Source of the DNA: Candidatus Dadabacteria bacterium
GTDB taxonomy: Bacteria; Bdellovibrionota_C; UBA2361; J135
Reading direction: 5' to 3'
DNA: 7,678 nucleotides
NCBI GenBank assembly: GCA_003694225.1
Contig: RFKT01000045.1
Span: 1-7,678 of the forward strand
Position numbers and translations under genes: made by a program. The notes under the pieces were generated by a model, which had not been told where the DNA came from, ran no database searches, and saw only the letters and a program-made list of their open reading frames with translations. Positions 1 to 6,759 of the stretch are shown here, one piece after another. Position 1 is the first letter of the stretch. Each line of letters starts with the position of its first letter.

Positions 1-641
1 CCTGTTAATAGCTCATATCCTATTATTCCTACAGCATAGATATCGCTTCTTTGGTCACAGTGCCCGGACTCTATATATTCTGGAGATACGTACTTTGGAG
101 TGCCTACCATAGCCCCTACAGCCGTTAGGGTTATGGAGCCCTTTAACCGCGCCACGCCAAAATCATTTATTTTTACAACCCCATCCGGTGTGAGGAGGAT
201 ATTTTCCGGCTTTAAATCTCTGTGAAGTATCCCCTGAGAGTGTATCGCATTAAGCCCGGAAGATATTTGGAATAGAATATCTGCAATCTTTTTTTCAGGA
301 AGGGGATTGTCCGGCGAAATTCCTTCCATCAGGTCTGCCAGATCTCCTCCAGCTATATACTCCATGGCATAGGCTTGGTATTCATCACTGTCAAAATACT
401 CAAATGCCCTTACAACATTTTTATGGTTGACCCTGTAAGAGGCCACTATTTCATTTCTAAATCTCTCTCTTGCTTCGGGAGAATCAACAATGCCGGGATA
501 TAAGAGTTTAAGCGCAACCAGGAAATCTCTATATTCGGTGTCGCACGCAAGATATACTACCCCCATCCCGCCGCTTCCTAGGCACCGGATAATCTCATAG
601 CGTTGGCCAAATATGGTGCCAGGCTCAAATCCCGGTATCAT
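1..641 (-). CDS. Hanks-type serine/threonine protein kinase, N-terminal catalytic part (truncated by window edge)
   Basis: The reverse strand encodes 213 complete residues of a PknB-like kinase that phosphorylates Ser/Thr on target proteins. The landmarks occur in canonical order: glycine loop GSGGMGVVY at 22-30, ATP-binding Lys in VALK at 45, helix-C Glu near 64, catalytic loop HRDLKPEN at 140-147, DFG at 160-162, activation-segment end GTPKYVSPE at 180-188, and SDIYAVG from 199. All key catalytic residues are present, so the enzyme should be active. I chose the ATG at 641-639 over an in-frame ATG at 647-645 because GAGGGG (653-648) then sits 6 nt upstream. The C-lobe end and any transmembrane or sensor domain lie outside the window, so its location and signal are unknown. 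It is transcribed away from the exported-protein/sspB pair. A role in controlling the nearby pilus is only a guess. Confidence 0.96.
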   Translation of the reverse strand, partial: MIPGFEPGTIFGQRYEIIRCLGSGGMGVVYLACDTEYRDFLVALKLLYPGIVDSPEARERFRNEIVASYRVNHKNVVRAFEYFDSDEYQAYAMEYIAGGDLADLMEGISPDNPLPEKKIADILFQISSGLNAIHSQGILHRDLKPENILLTPDGVVKINDFGVARLKGSITLTAVGAMVGTPKYVSPEYIESGHCDQRSDIYAVGIIGYELLT

Positions 642-710
642 TCTCATCCCCTCTATATATTTGCTTGGTCGGGGCACACTACTCCACTCTTACAGATCGA
701 CACGGAGAGG

Positions 711-727
711 CGAAATCTTGAATTTCG
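711..727. other. Perfect 6-bp hairpin in the divergent spacer
   Basis: CGAAAT (711-716) and ATTTCG (722-727) are perfect inverted repeats around a 5-nt loop. They lie between the kinase and the exported-protein gene, upstream of both. The element could be an operator or a leader hairpin; no T-tract follows, so it is not an intrinsic terminator. Apart from this, I found no convincing -35/-10 pair in the 642-863 spacer. Confidence 0.3.
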
Positions 728-863
728 TGAGAGTTTTTGCCTATGTGAAAATACCTTGAGAATAAAATAGAATGAAAGGCATCCTCAATGTGGCACATCG
801 AAGGATTTTAGTAATCACGTAAACTTGTTGCTGAAATGCTCAAACTTTTGTTATCTTTGCCCT

Positions 864-1547
864 ATGAAATTCATATTAGTTACGGTGGGTTTTATCTGGA
901 TACTTGCTCCGGCTGCTTTTGCAGGGGAGCTCTATTATGAGCTTAGGACGTATGGAAGCTCAAAAACAATTCTTACCGTCGAGGGAAGTGATGCATCAAT
1001 GCTTGAGGTAATTCCTGAGTCTGGCGGAAAAATCATCAGAGTTTCAGGAACAAACGTCCACTTTATCCCTAAAAGCGAGTACCTTCCTAAAGGAATGCTT
1101 AAAAAAGTTGTGCAGATGAGAAGAGGACAGGTAACAGATCTTGTAATCTCCTTTAATCAATCGGTCTCTTTTTCTGCTTTTCCGGAAGGTGATGTACTGA
1201 AGGTTTCAATGGCGTCCAGAAAAAGAAATTTCAAAAGTAACCGTAGTGAAGCAGAAACTGTAGCAAAGGTCTTGGCTGTCGGATCTTCATATTCGACCCC
1301 GCTTGGAAGCGCATTAGGGATAGGGGCGCTTCTCTTAGAGTTGCCTTTGGCTGTTCTTAGCGGCGACTTGAGCGTTGGGTGGGTTGCCCAAAATAAAAAG
1401 AAGTCAAAGAGCGTGCATTCTCTCCAGGAGAGTGCCGGTAAGGATGAAAAGAGTTGTGATGAATTAAGAAAATTAGTTGAGGATCTTACACAGGAGCTCT
1501 TAAAACAAGAGATGAAAAAAGGCCTTTCAGATGGAAGTCTCAAATAA
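864..1547 (+). CDS. Small exported protein of unknown function with C-terminal coiled-coil-like tail
   Basis: From the ATG at 864 this encodes 227 residues. It opens with a Sec signal peptide (MKF, a hydrophobic run, then AFA before Gly21; predicted cleavage after residue 20). An upstream in-frame TTG at 825 would add 13 Cys-rich residues ahead of the signal and is less likely, although neither start has a clear Shine-Dalgarno site. Residues 22-118 alternate short hydrophobic and polar stretches, suggesting a small beta-sandwich; an AMIN-like cell-envelope domain is a possibility, not a recognition. Residues 144-175 are hydrophobic and glycine-rich and may contact or cross a membrane. Residues 185-219 are charged and helical, consistent with a short coiled coil. 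The 3' end overlaps the SspB-like gene by 17 nt, so the two are probably co-translated. The family is not recognised. Confidence 0.75.
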   Translation: MKFILVTVGFIWILAPAAFAGELYYELRTYGSSKTILTVEGSDASMLEVIPESGGKIIRVSGTNVHFIPKSEYLPKGMLKKVVQMRRGQVTDLVISFNQSVSFSAFPEGDVLKVSMASRKRNFKSNRSEAETVAKVLAVGSSYSTPLGSALGIGALLLELPLAVLSGDLSVGWVAQNKKKSKSVHSLQESAGKDEKSCDELRKLVEDLTQELLKQEMKKGLSDGSLK

Positions 1548-1962
1548 AGATAAACAGAAGGCTGTAAAATGCTTTCTGGATGGAAATGAATTTCTTTTGA
1601 TCCATATTGATGGCTCTGCCAATGGGGTAGATCTCCCACCGCATTTAAAGGGTCAGAAGATTGTTACATTAAAGCTAAGTTGGCATTTTCGAGGAGAAAC
1701 AGTAATTGACGAATCCAATATAGAGGCAGATCTCCTGTTCGGTGATGAATATTATAGATGCATTGTGCCGTATGATGCTGTGTATGGGGTTACTCCATCT
1801 AGTGGTGGTACTATTCTGTGGCATCCGGAAAACAGTGTTTTGGACGTAATCGAATCTATGGATAAGGGGGCTACGGGGGCTAAGAGAGGGGATAGAAGGA
1901 AAAATCCGACAACGCCTCGTAATTTAAGGAGAAAAAGCAGCCATTTGAGAAGAATTAAGTAA
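1531..1962 (+). CDS. sspB: SspB-family ClpXP adaptor (specificity-enhancing factor)
   Basis: This 143-residue protein resembles SspB, which tethers ssrA-tagged and other substrates to the ClpXP protease in the cytoplasm. Visible similarities are the first strand FLLIHIDGSANGVDLPPHL at 21-39 (SspB: hydrophobic strand, then GVxVPxx), the core CIVPYDAVYGV at 77-87 (SspB: VPxxAVxxI), and ILWHPEN at 95-101 (SspB: G-x-x-F/W-x-E). A basic, low-complexity linker (about 110-138) follows, ending in LRRIK at the extreme C-terminus. That ending matches the LRVVK ClpX-docking (XB) peptide of the E. coli protein in position and pattern. The ATG at 1531 has AAAAGG 8 nt upstream and lies inside the end of the exported-protein gene. 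The assignment is by recognised pattern; similarity to gammaproteobacterial SspB is low, and the match to deltaproteobacterial forms seems closer. Confidence 0.8.
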   Translation: MEVSNKDKQKAVKCFLDGNEFLLIHIDGSANGVDLPPHLKGQKIVTLKLSWHFRGETVIDESNIEADLLFGDEYYRCIVPYDAVYGVTPSSGGTILWHPENSVLDVIESMDKGATGAKRGDRRKNPTTPRNLRRKSSHLRRIK

Positions 1963-2026
1963 GTTTTAACACTTTAGGAAAATTCTGTTCTAACCGATCT
2001 ATACATAGAGACCTTTACTCCAGTTG

Positions 2027-2042
2027 TGGCTTAAAGAAGCCA
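2027..2042. other. 6-bp hairpin in the leader of the pilus operon
   Basis: TGGCTT (2027-2032) and AAGCCA (2037-2042) form a perfect stem with an AAAG tetraloop. It is about 65 nt downstream of the sspB stop and 93 nt upstream of the pilin start. There is no T-tract after it, so it is not a classical terminator. It may be a structured element of the 5' UTR. Confidence 0.35.
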
Positions 2043-2073
2043 GTTTACGCGCCGATAGGGAAGCAATTGGGGC

Positions 2074-2097
2074 TTTGAAAGGTTGAGATCCTTCAAA
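2074..2097. other. Imperfect hairpin upstream of the pilin gene
   Basis: TTTGAAAGG (2074-2082) pairs with CCTTCAAA (2090-2097), leaving one bulged A, around a 7-nt loop. It ends just before the direct repeat and ribosome binding site of the pilin gene. It could be an operator half-site pair or an RNA structure that modulates translation. Confidence 0.35.
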
Positions 2098-2099
2098 TG

Positions 2100-2121
2100 T
2101 TGTATCGGTTTATTGTATCGG
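2100..2121 (+). repeat. Direct repeat TTGTATCGG x2, 13-nt period, next to the pilin Shine-Dalgarno site
   Basis: TTGTATCGG occurs at 2100-2108 and again at 2113-2121 with 4 nt between. The second copy runs straight into the GGGAGG ribosome binding site (2121-2126). The position suggests a binding site for a repressor or a translational regulator, or a recent slip duplication. No known motif is recognised. Confidence 0.5.
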
Positions 2122-2126
2122 GGAGG
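2121..2126 (+). promoter_or_regulatory. Strong ribosome binding site for the pilin gene
   Basis: GGGAGG lies 8 nt before the ATG at 2135. It is the strongest Shine-Dalgarno site in the operon. CpaB and the terminal prepilin-like gene have none visible and TadA only a weak one. This fits the need for far more pilin subunit than assembly machinery. Confidence 0.75.
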
Positions 2127-2134
2127 TTATTGAA

Positions 2135-2338
2135 ATGTGTGTAAGAGATAATAGCAAAGGCTCTATAGAACTTATAGTGCTTGGGTTGTTAGCGGCTCTT
2201 ATCGTCGTATTGGCTATGCCGCTCCTCAAAAATATTGGGGAGGCTACTTCCAGTAGTTTGAGTCAGGTATATTCTGGAATGACTGCCGCAAACGGCAACG
2301 GATCCAATTCCGATTCCGGACAGCAGGATTCCCAGTAA
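2135..2338 (+). CDS. Flp-type prepilin-like small protein (probable major pilin)
   Basis: This 67-residue protein has a short charged leader (MCVRDNSKG), then a hydrophobic helix from Ile11 to Leu31, and a Ser/Asn/Gly/Gln-rich tail (38-67). The layout is that of Flp pilins, which are cleaved after Gly by a prepilin peptidase and polymerise into a Tad pilus. The predicted site is G9/S10 followed by I-E-L, with Glu at +3; canonical Flp and type IV pilins place Glu at +5 and Flp has EY, so processing here may be unusual. It is the first gene of the Tad cluster, 42 nt ahead of cpaB, and has a strong ribosome binding site, as expected for the structural subunit. The assignment rests on architecture and context because no strict family motif is present. 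Confidence 0.72.
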   Translation: MCVRDNSKGSIELIVLGLLAALIVVLAMPLLKNIGEATSSSLSQVYSGMTAANGNGSNSDSGQQDSQ

Positions 2339-2379
2339 GGTGATCAATTAATACTTTTATAGATTGCAACTAGAATCGT

Positions 2380-3303
2380 ATGCGAGTGCACCCCAGCAAT
2401 ATTGGCGGCGGAGGATCAAAGTGGAAGTTTTCTGCTTTAGCTGCTTTACTCCTTTTTCTGCTGGTTGTGACTATAGCTAAAGGACCGAGCCAGCAGGTCA
2501 CAGCAACACAGAATGTTCCCAAACAGGAAAAGATGGTAGAAGTAGTAGTTGCTAAAGACCATTTCCAAGCGGGGGAACCTTTTGAGGGGACTAAGGTGGC
2601 GCTGGAAAGAAGACCTGCTTCATCCCTGCCTCCCGATGTTGTAACTTCTTTGGATATGGTGGAAGGCAAGGTAGCTGCAGGGCCTATACCGGCAGATTAT
2701 CCACTAGTTAAGGCTTTTATAGCTGAGCCGATACCTATCGTGCCATCTTCAAAGAGTAAGGAAACCGCTCTTGTTGATATAGATCCAGTAGAGAGTCTAC
2801 TGCGAGAAATTAGATCGGATCATGTGATTGTGCCCATAAAATTTGAGGAAAAACCTCCTCCGCGTGGAAGCAGAATTGCCATAGCTATAAAAAGGGGGGC
2901 AAACCAGGCTTTAGTGCTTTCAAGCGCTTGGATTGAAAGCGTTGATGGTAAGACAGCTATGGTTTTGGTTCCCGCTAGCAAGTCGATGTTTTTTGGAAAT
3001 GCGCTTCTTTTAGGTTCGCCAATCTACTATGCCATTAATCAAGATGGTCCAAGCCCCTATGAGGAGGGGGAGATTACTACAATAGAAGGTGTAAGGCGGG
3101 CGTTAGAGATTGATAAGGAAGAAGCTCGGCTTCAAAAATGGAAGGCCGAAAGTAAGGACGAGACAGAGAAAGTCTTTGTAGGATACGCATCAGTTAAGGA
3201 TTCAAAGATAAAATACGGAATTGATACAGAAGGACGGATATTTGAGGTCGACTCTTTTGGAAAGCCGGTTTCTGGACCTCTAAGCAGCGTGCTCAGTAGG
3301 TGA
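2380..3303 (+). CDS. cpaB: CpaB/RcpC-family Flp pilus assembly protein with SAF domain
   Basis: This 307-residue periplasmic assembly factor is anchored by an N-terminal transmembrane helix at about 16-34. Residues 52-114 form an SAF domain: VEVVVAKDHFQAGEPF, then EGTKVALERRP, and a closing VEGKVAAGPIPADYPLV segment, typical of CpaB and FlgA-like proteins. Residues 147-220 fit the RcpC-type beta region (VPI...RGSRIAIAI...AMVLVPASKSMFF...ALLLGSPIYYAI). CpaB/RcpC normally works with the outer-membrane secretin and is needed for Flp export. Residues 225-307 are an extra charged helix plus a beta-rich tail that I do not recognise. An in-frame stop lies 9 nt upstream, so the ATG at 2380 is the first possible start; no Shine-Dalgarno site is visible, suggesting weak or coupled translation after the pilin. 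Confidence 0.88.
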   Translation: MRVHPSNIGGGGSKWKFSALAALLLFLLVVTIAKGPSQQVTATQNVPKQEKMVEVVVAKDHFQAGEPFEGTKVALERRPASSLPPDVVTSLDMVEGKVAAGPIPADYPLVKAFIAEPIPIVPSSKSKETALVDIDPVESLLREIRSDHVIVPIKFEEKPPPRGSRIAIAIKRGANQALVLSSAWIESVDGKTAMVLVPASKSMFFGNALLLGSPIYYAINQDGPSPYEEGEITTIEGVRRALEIDKEEARLQKWKAESKDETEKVFVGYASVKDSKIKYGIDTEGRIFEVDSFGKPVSGPLSSVLSR

Positions 3304-3339
3304 AATATTTAGCTGAAGTGACGTTATCTGGAATGACAG

Positions 3340-4932
3340 ATGTCAGGTATACTTAAAGATCTTCAAAAGAAGAGCAAGCACAGGCTTAATACAGCATCTC
3401 AGCTGCTTATCCAACGCAATTCCAATCAGCAAGAAGAGAGTGATGAGGTCCGTGTAGAGACGATTTCTTCCAGCTTGGGGGATAAGGAAAAGCTGGCAGC
3501 TGAGGTAAACTCACATCGGCGCCAACAGACGCGCTTTCCAGCAACTACAAGAGCAGTGAAGTTTGTAAAGAGCAGGCAACCTTCGCAACTGAATGTTGCC
3601 AAGAAGTCATCTCTATTAAGTAGTGATATACCGGCTTGGGTTGGGCAGCTTCCCAAGTCGTCTCCCCATGTAGATCAATTGGTGCCAGAGGCTCGCTATG
3701 CATTAAACGATCTTATAACTGAACACACGACACATGAAGAATTACCTAATCTTATAGTCAAATCCGTTAATATAGCAGCACAGAGGCTTTCTTCCGGCAC
3801 TAGATTTTCTCAGAGTGATATTGAGGGCGCCATCTCCGAGCTAACCGGTTTAATATTGGGGAAGGGGCCGTTACAGCCTCTTTATGATGATCCTGCTGTG
3901 ACTGACATATACTTGGATGCTCATGACAGCATAAAATGCGTGAGGAAAGGCGTAGCTCTTGAGACTCCCTTTAGGTTTAGATCACCTGAAGAGTACGAGG
4001 CTTATATAGCGTCTATGCTACAGAGGGTGGAGCGCGTGCTGAATGTAAGCTCTCCTATTGTAGACTGCGTGCTTGATGATGAATACAGGAGCAGGGTAAA
4101 CGCTATCCATTCCTCGTTGTTGGATCGCCCTGAGTCTGCAGTCGTTATACGTGTGCCTCGCCTTCAGCATATAACATTCTTTGATTTAATTCAGACAAGG
4201 ACACTACCCCCACAAGTTGCGGCGTGGCTTGCTGAATTGATGAGCGTTGGCGAGGCGAATGTGCTTGTAGTCGGAGCTACGGGATCAGGAAAAACTGTTT
4301 TCACGACAGCGTTGTTAAGCGCCGTTGGCTCAGATGAAAGGATCTGTACAATTGAGGATGTGCCTGAGATCTTTGTTCCTACAGCGCATTTGGAAAAATT
4401 AGTGTCTCGTCCTGAGAATGCTCAGGGAAAAGGGGCTGTGGAAATGCATCAGCTTCTTAGGGCAGCTTTAAGGCGTGCTCCACACAGGATAGTAGTTGGG
4501 GAAATCAGAGATAAGGAAGGGCCTCTATTCCTTAAGGCGCTTGAGACCGGACATAGAGGCTCTGTCGCCACAATCCATGCAAGGAGCTCCAAAGAAGGAC
4601 TTTGGAGGCTGTTGGATGTTGTGGCTGCTTACGAAAACTCGCCAGAGCATAGCATTCAACGGAGAATATCTAGATCGGTTAATATAGTTATATGCATGGA
4701 GCGGATTGATGGCGCTCCTTGCATGGTGGATATTTCAGAGGTGAGGCCGCCTGTGGAAGGTGAGTTTATTGTGACCCAGCTAGTGCGGTTTGAGTTTGAA
4801 GATGAAGAGAAAAAGAGGTACTGGAGGATTACTTCAAGGCACTCTGAGTGGGTTGAAAGGCTAGCTCAAAGGGGCATAGAGTTGATTCCTGGAGATTATT
4901 TGCTGCCTCATGATCCTACATCTGAGCATTAA
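3340..4932 (+). CDS. tadA: TadA/CpaF-family secretion ATPase of the Tad pilus
   Basis: This 530-residue hexameric cytoplasmic ATPase drives Flp pilus assembly. The variable, basic N-terminus (about 1-110) is followed by the CpaF helical domain (about 113-175) and the N2 domain starting GKGPLQPLYDDPAVTDIYLD at 174-193. The RecA-like core carries Walker A GATGSGKT at 312-319, an Asp-box region near IEDVPEI (338-344), Walker B-type IVVGEIRD at 384-391 with Glu388, and the His box GHRGSVATIHA at 404-414. The catalytic set is intact. The ATG at 3340 follows an in-frame stop (3334-3336), which fixes the start; only a weak Shine-Dalgarno site precedes it. It sits between cpaB and tadB. TadZ/CpaE and the secretin, which usually lie between cpaB and tadA, are missing here. 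Confidence 0.97.
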   Translation: MSGILKDLQKKSKHRLNTASQLLIQRNSNQQEESDEVRVETISSSLGDKEKLAAEVNSHRRQQTRFPATTRAVKFVKSRQPSQLNVAKKSSLLSSDIPAWVGQLPKSSPHVDQLVPEARYALNDLITEHTTHEELPNLIVKSVNIAAQRLSSGTRFSQSDIEGAISELTGLILGKGPLQPLYDDPAVTDIYLDAHDSIKCVRKGVALETPFRFRSPEEYEAYIASMLQRVERVLNVSSPIVDCVLDDEYRSRVNAIHSSLLDRPESAVVIRVPRLQHITFFDLIQTRTLPPQVAAWLAELMSVGEANVLVVGATGSGKTVFTTALLSAVGSDERICTIEDVPEIFVPTAHLEKLVSRPENAQGKGAVEMHQLLRAALRRAPHRIVVGEIRDKEGPLFLKALETGHRGSVATIHARSSKEGLWRLLDVVAAYENSPEHSIQRRISRSVNIVICMERIDGAPCMVDISEVRPPVEGEFIVTQLVRFEFEDEEKKRYWRITSRHSEWVERLAQRGIELIPGDYLLPHDPTSEH

Positions 4933-4955
4933 AAGGTGGGGATAAGAGTGTAACG

Positions 4956-5810
4956 ATGAATGAGATAGAAAGACTAGCGCAGCTGAGAAAATGGTCTTTG
5001 CACGTTGAGCTTGAGTCTCGAGAAAGGTTTCCATTTTTGCGTCGCTTTAAGCTTAATGAAAGTGTTGAGCCGGGAAGCTATAACGAGCGGCTTGTGCAGG
5101 CCGGTTTCCCAGTGCCCAAGTTTATCTATATCTCTTTTGTAGTTATTGTCTCAGCGGGCATCGGCTACCTGTGTTCTTTCTTGGGGAAAATACTGGCTGT
5201 ATACTCTAGTGTACTGTTTGCTTACTATTTCCTTTTTCCATTTTTGGATGAGAGGGCTTACAAAAGGAGGCGGCAGGTTGTTCCACATTTGCCGGGATTT
5301 TTAGAAGGGTTTATGGCGGCTTTAAGCACGGGGTTTAGCGTAGAAGGGGCAGTCGTACAGGCAGCCCGGACTGTTCCGGATGGCTTGCTGAAAAAGGAAT
5401 TGGAGCCCGTTGTTAGGGCAGTAAATAGCGGTGTGCTGGTCGGAGATGCTTTGGGAAAGCTTACCCGAAAAATAGCAGGGCGTGAGGTGTTATCGCTTGT
5501 GACAGCAATCTCTCTCTTTGCAGGTGTCGGGGGGAGAATGCTGGATCCGTTCCAAAGGTTGGTTGAGAAGATGAGAGAGCAGCAGAGCAGTATGGATAAA
5601 GCCTTGAGAGACCTTGTGCAGGTCAAGCAGGCATTCATCATCTTGATGAGCTTGTCTGTTATAGTTCCGCTTCTCTTAGTAGTTATTGAACCTTCGTATT
5701 TAAACGGGGCTTATCATGATCCTCATGGCAGGTTGATCTTGCAGATAGGGGTTATCTTAATTATGACAGCACTGTTTGTTTTTAGGAGAATTATAAACTT
5801 AAAGGTTTAA
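4956..5810 (+). CDS. tadB: TadB inner-membrane platform protein (T2SSF domain)
   Basis: This 284-residue polytopic protein is one of two Tad platform subunits that contact TadA and move pilin out of the membrane. After a charged cytoplasmic N-terminus (1-52) come two hydrophobic helices (about 56-75 and 78-97). A T2SSF/GspF-like cytoplasmic bundle follows at about 110-220, opening with LPGFLEGFMAALSTGFSVEGA and continuing with VRAVNSGVLVGDAL and the ISLFAGVGGRMLDPF region. Two more helices follow at about 225-245 and 259-277. It starts 23 nt after tadA, with AAGAG about 7 nt before the ATG. Its stop is only 1 nt before tadC, so translation of the pair is probably coupled. Gene order and domain layout separate it from TadC. 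Confidence 0.93.
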   Translation: MNEIERLAQLRKWSLHVELESRERFPFLRRFKLNESVEPGSYNERLVQAGFPVPKFIYISFVVIVSAGIGYLCSFLGKILAVYSSVLFAYYFLFPFLDERAYKRRRQVVPHLPGFLEGFMAALSTGFSVEGAVVQAARTVPDGLLKKELEPVVRAVNSGVLVGDALGKLTRKIAGREVLSLVTAISLFAGVGGRMLDPFQRLVEKMREQQSSMDKALRDLVQVKQAFIILMSLSVIVPLLLVVIEPSYLNGAYHDPHGRLILQIGVILIMTALFVFRRIINLKV

Positions 5811-5811
5811 T

Positions 5812-6741
5812 ATGTCCCAGCAGGATGTTGTATGGATATATATTGCTGTTGGCGGAGTCGGATTAGCTGCTGCTATTTTTGTTTACCTGCGGGAACAGTA
5901 TGTAGCTTGCAGAGAGGCGGATAGATTTTCAGATATTTCAGTTGTTTCTTGGGTTTTTACTTATTGCATTAGATCCATTTTAGAGTTTCTGGGAGGTGGC
6001 AGAGGAAAGCATTTAGCACAGGCAGAAGGTGAACGGATAGAAAGGGAGGTTGAGCGAAGATTGAGGGAAGCAGGAATTGTTTCCGCACTTGAGCGGGGAA
6101 GTTTTCTGCTTATGAGAGGAATTTGTTATTTGATAGGAGGTCTTTGTATAGCTGCTTGCTATGCTTATATGTCTCTTTATTACGCGACGGTATTTTCAAT
6201 TATAATAGCCATTGCGTCACTGCTTGCTCCTGTTTTTTGGATTAGGTATCAAAGGGCAAAACGAGAGGAAGATATTCAGCGGGAGCTTCCTTTGCTTATT
6301 GATCTTACAAATCTTGGCGTCAGTGCCGGCTGGGATGTTTCTGTGTCTTTAGATAAAGCCGTGGGCGCTCTTGGGGAAACCTTCCCTAAACATCCGCTAA
6401 TTAGGGAGTTTAAAGGAGCAATGCTTCTTGCCGGGAGCGGATTTACATGGGAAGAAGCGCTTGAGAGGGTAAGCAATAACCTTAACAATGATATTGTAAG
6501 AAAATGCGCTCTTTCTTTTGCACAAGCGTTAAAGCAGGGAGGTGACAGGATAGAGCAGTTAACGGGAGTAGCTCAGGATGCTCAGAGAATTTACTATGCA
6601 TCGCTTGAAAAGAGGCTGGCGGCTCTGCCGGTAAAGGCTGTACTGATTACTATGGTTTTAATGGTTGGGTATATGGCTATTTTAATGGCTCCTGCCGCGG
6701 TGCAGATTGAAAATGCCCTAATGTCGTTTATGTTAAAGTAG
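5812..6741 (+). CDS. tadC: TadC inner-membrane platform protein (T2SSF domain)
   Basis: This 309-residue partner of TadB has a first transmembrane helix at about 7-25, a charged loop (about 62-92), and a helix pair at about 98-120 and 125-145. The T2SSF bundle at about 155-265 begins LPLLIDLTNLGVSAGWDVSVSL and includes REFKGAMLLAGSGFTWEEAL and SFAQALKQGGDRIEQL. A final helix lies at about 273-293. Together with TadB it replaces the single GspF/PilC protein of other type IV filament systems. The ATG is 1 nt after the tadB stop, and AAAGG inside the tadB 3' end is 7 nt upstream, indicating tight co-translation. No defects are visible. Confidence 0.93.
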   Translation: MSQQDVVWIYIAVGGVGLAAAIFVYLREQYVACREADRFSDISVVSWVFTYCIRSILEFLGGGRGKHLAQAEGERIEREVERRLREAGIVSALERGSFLLMRGICYLIGGLCIAACYAYMSLYYATVFSIIIAIASLLAPVFWIRYQRAKREEDIQRELPLLIDLTNLGVSAGWDVSVSLDKAVGALGETFPKHPLIREFKGAMLLAGSGFTWEEALERVSNNLNNDIVRKCALSFAQALKQGGDRIEQLTGVAQDAQRIYYASLEKRLAALPVKAVLITMVLMVGYMAILMAPAAVQIENALMSFMLK

Positions 6742-6759
6742 AAACTCACCGGGTTGCCA

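Noticed and set aside
791..806. Sigma-54-like TGGCAC in the divergent spacer
   Set aside because: No TTGC element occurs at the required spacing downstream, so only half of the promoter is present.
1157..1639. Minus-strand open frame opposite the exported-protein and sspB genes
   Set aside because: It is antisense to two genes with better starts and composition, crosses their boundary, and has no protein-like signature.
2000..2005. TATACA as a -10 box for the pilus operon
   Set aside because: No acceptable -35 hexamer lies 16-18 nt upstream, so a promoter call is not supported.
2021..2090. Possible c-di-GMP (GEMM-I) or cobalamin riboswitch in the pilin leader, suggested by fragments such as CGATAGGGAAGC
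   Set aside because: The conserved GACGCAAAGCC core of GEMM-I and the cobalamin B12-box features are absent, and the stems do not fit either fold.
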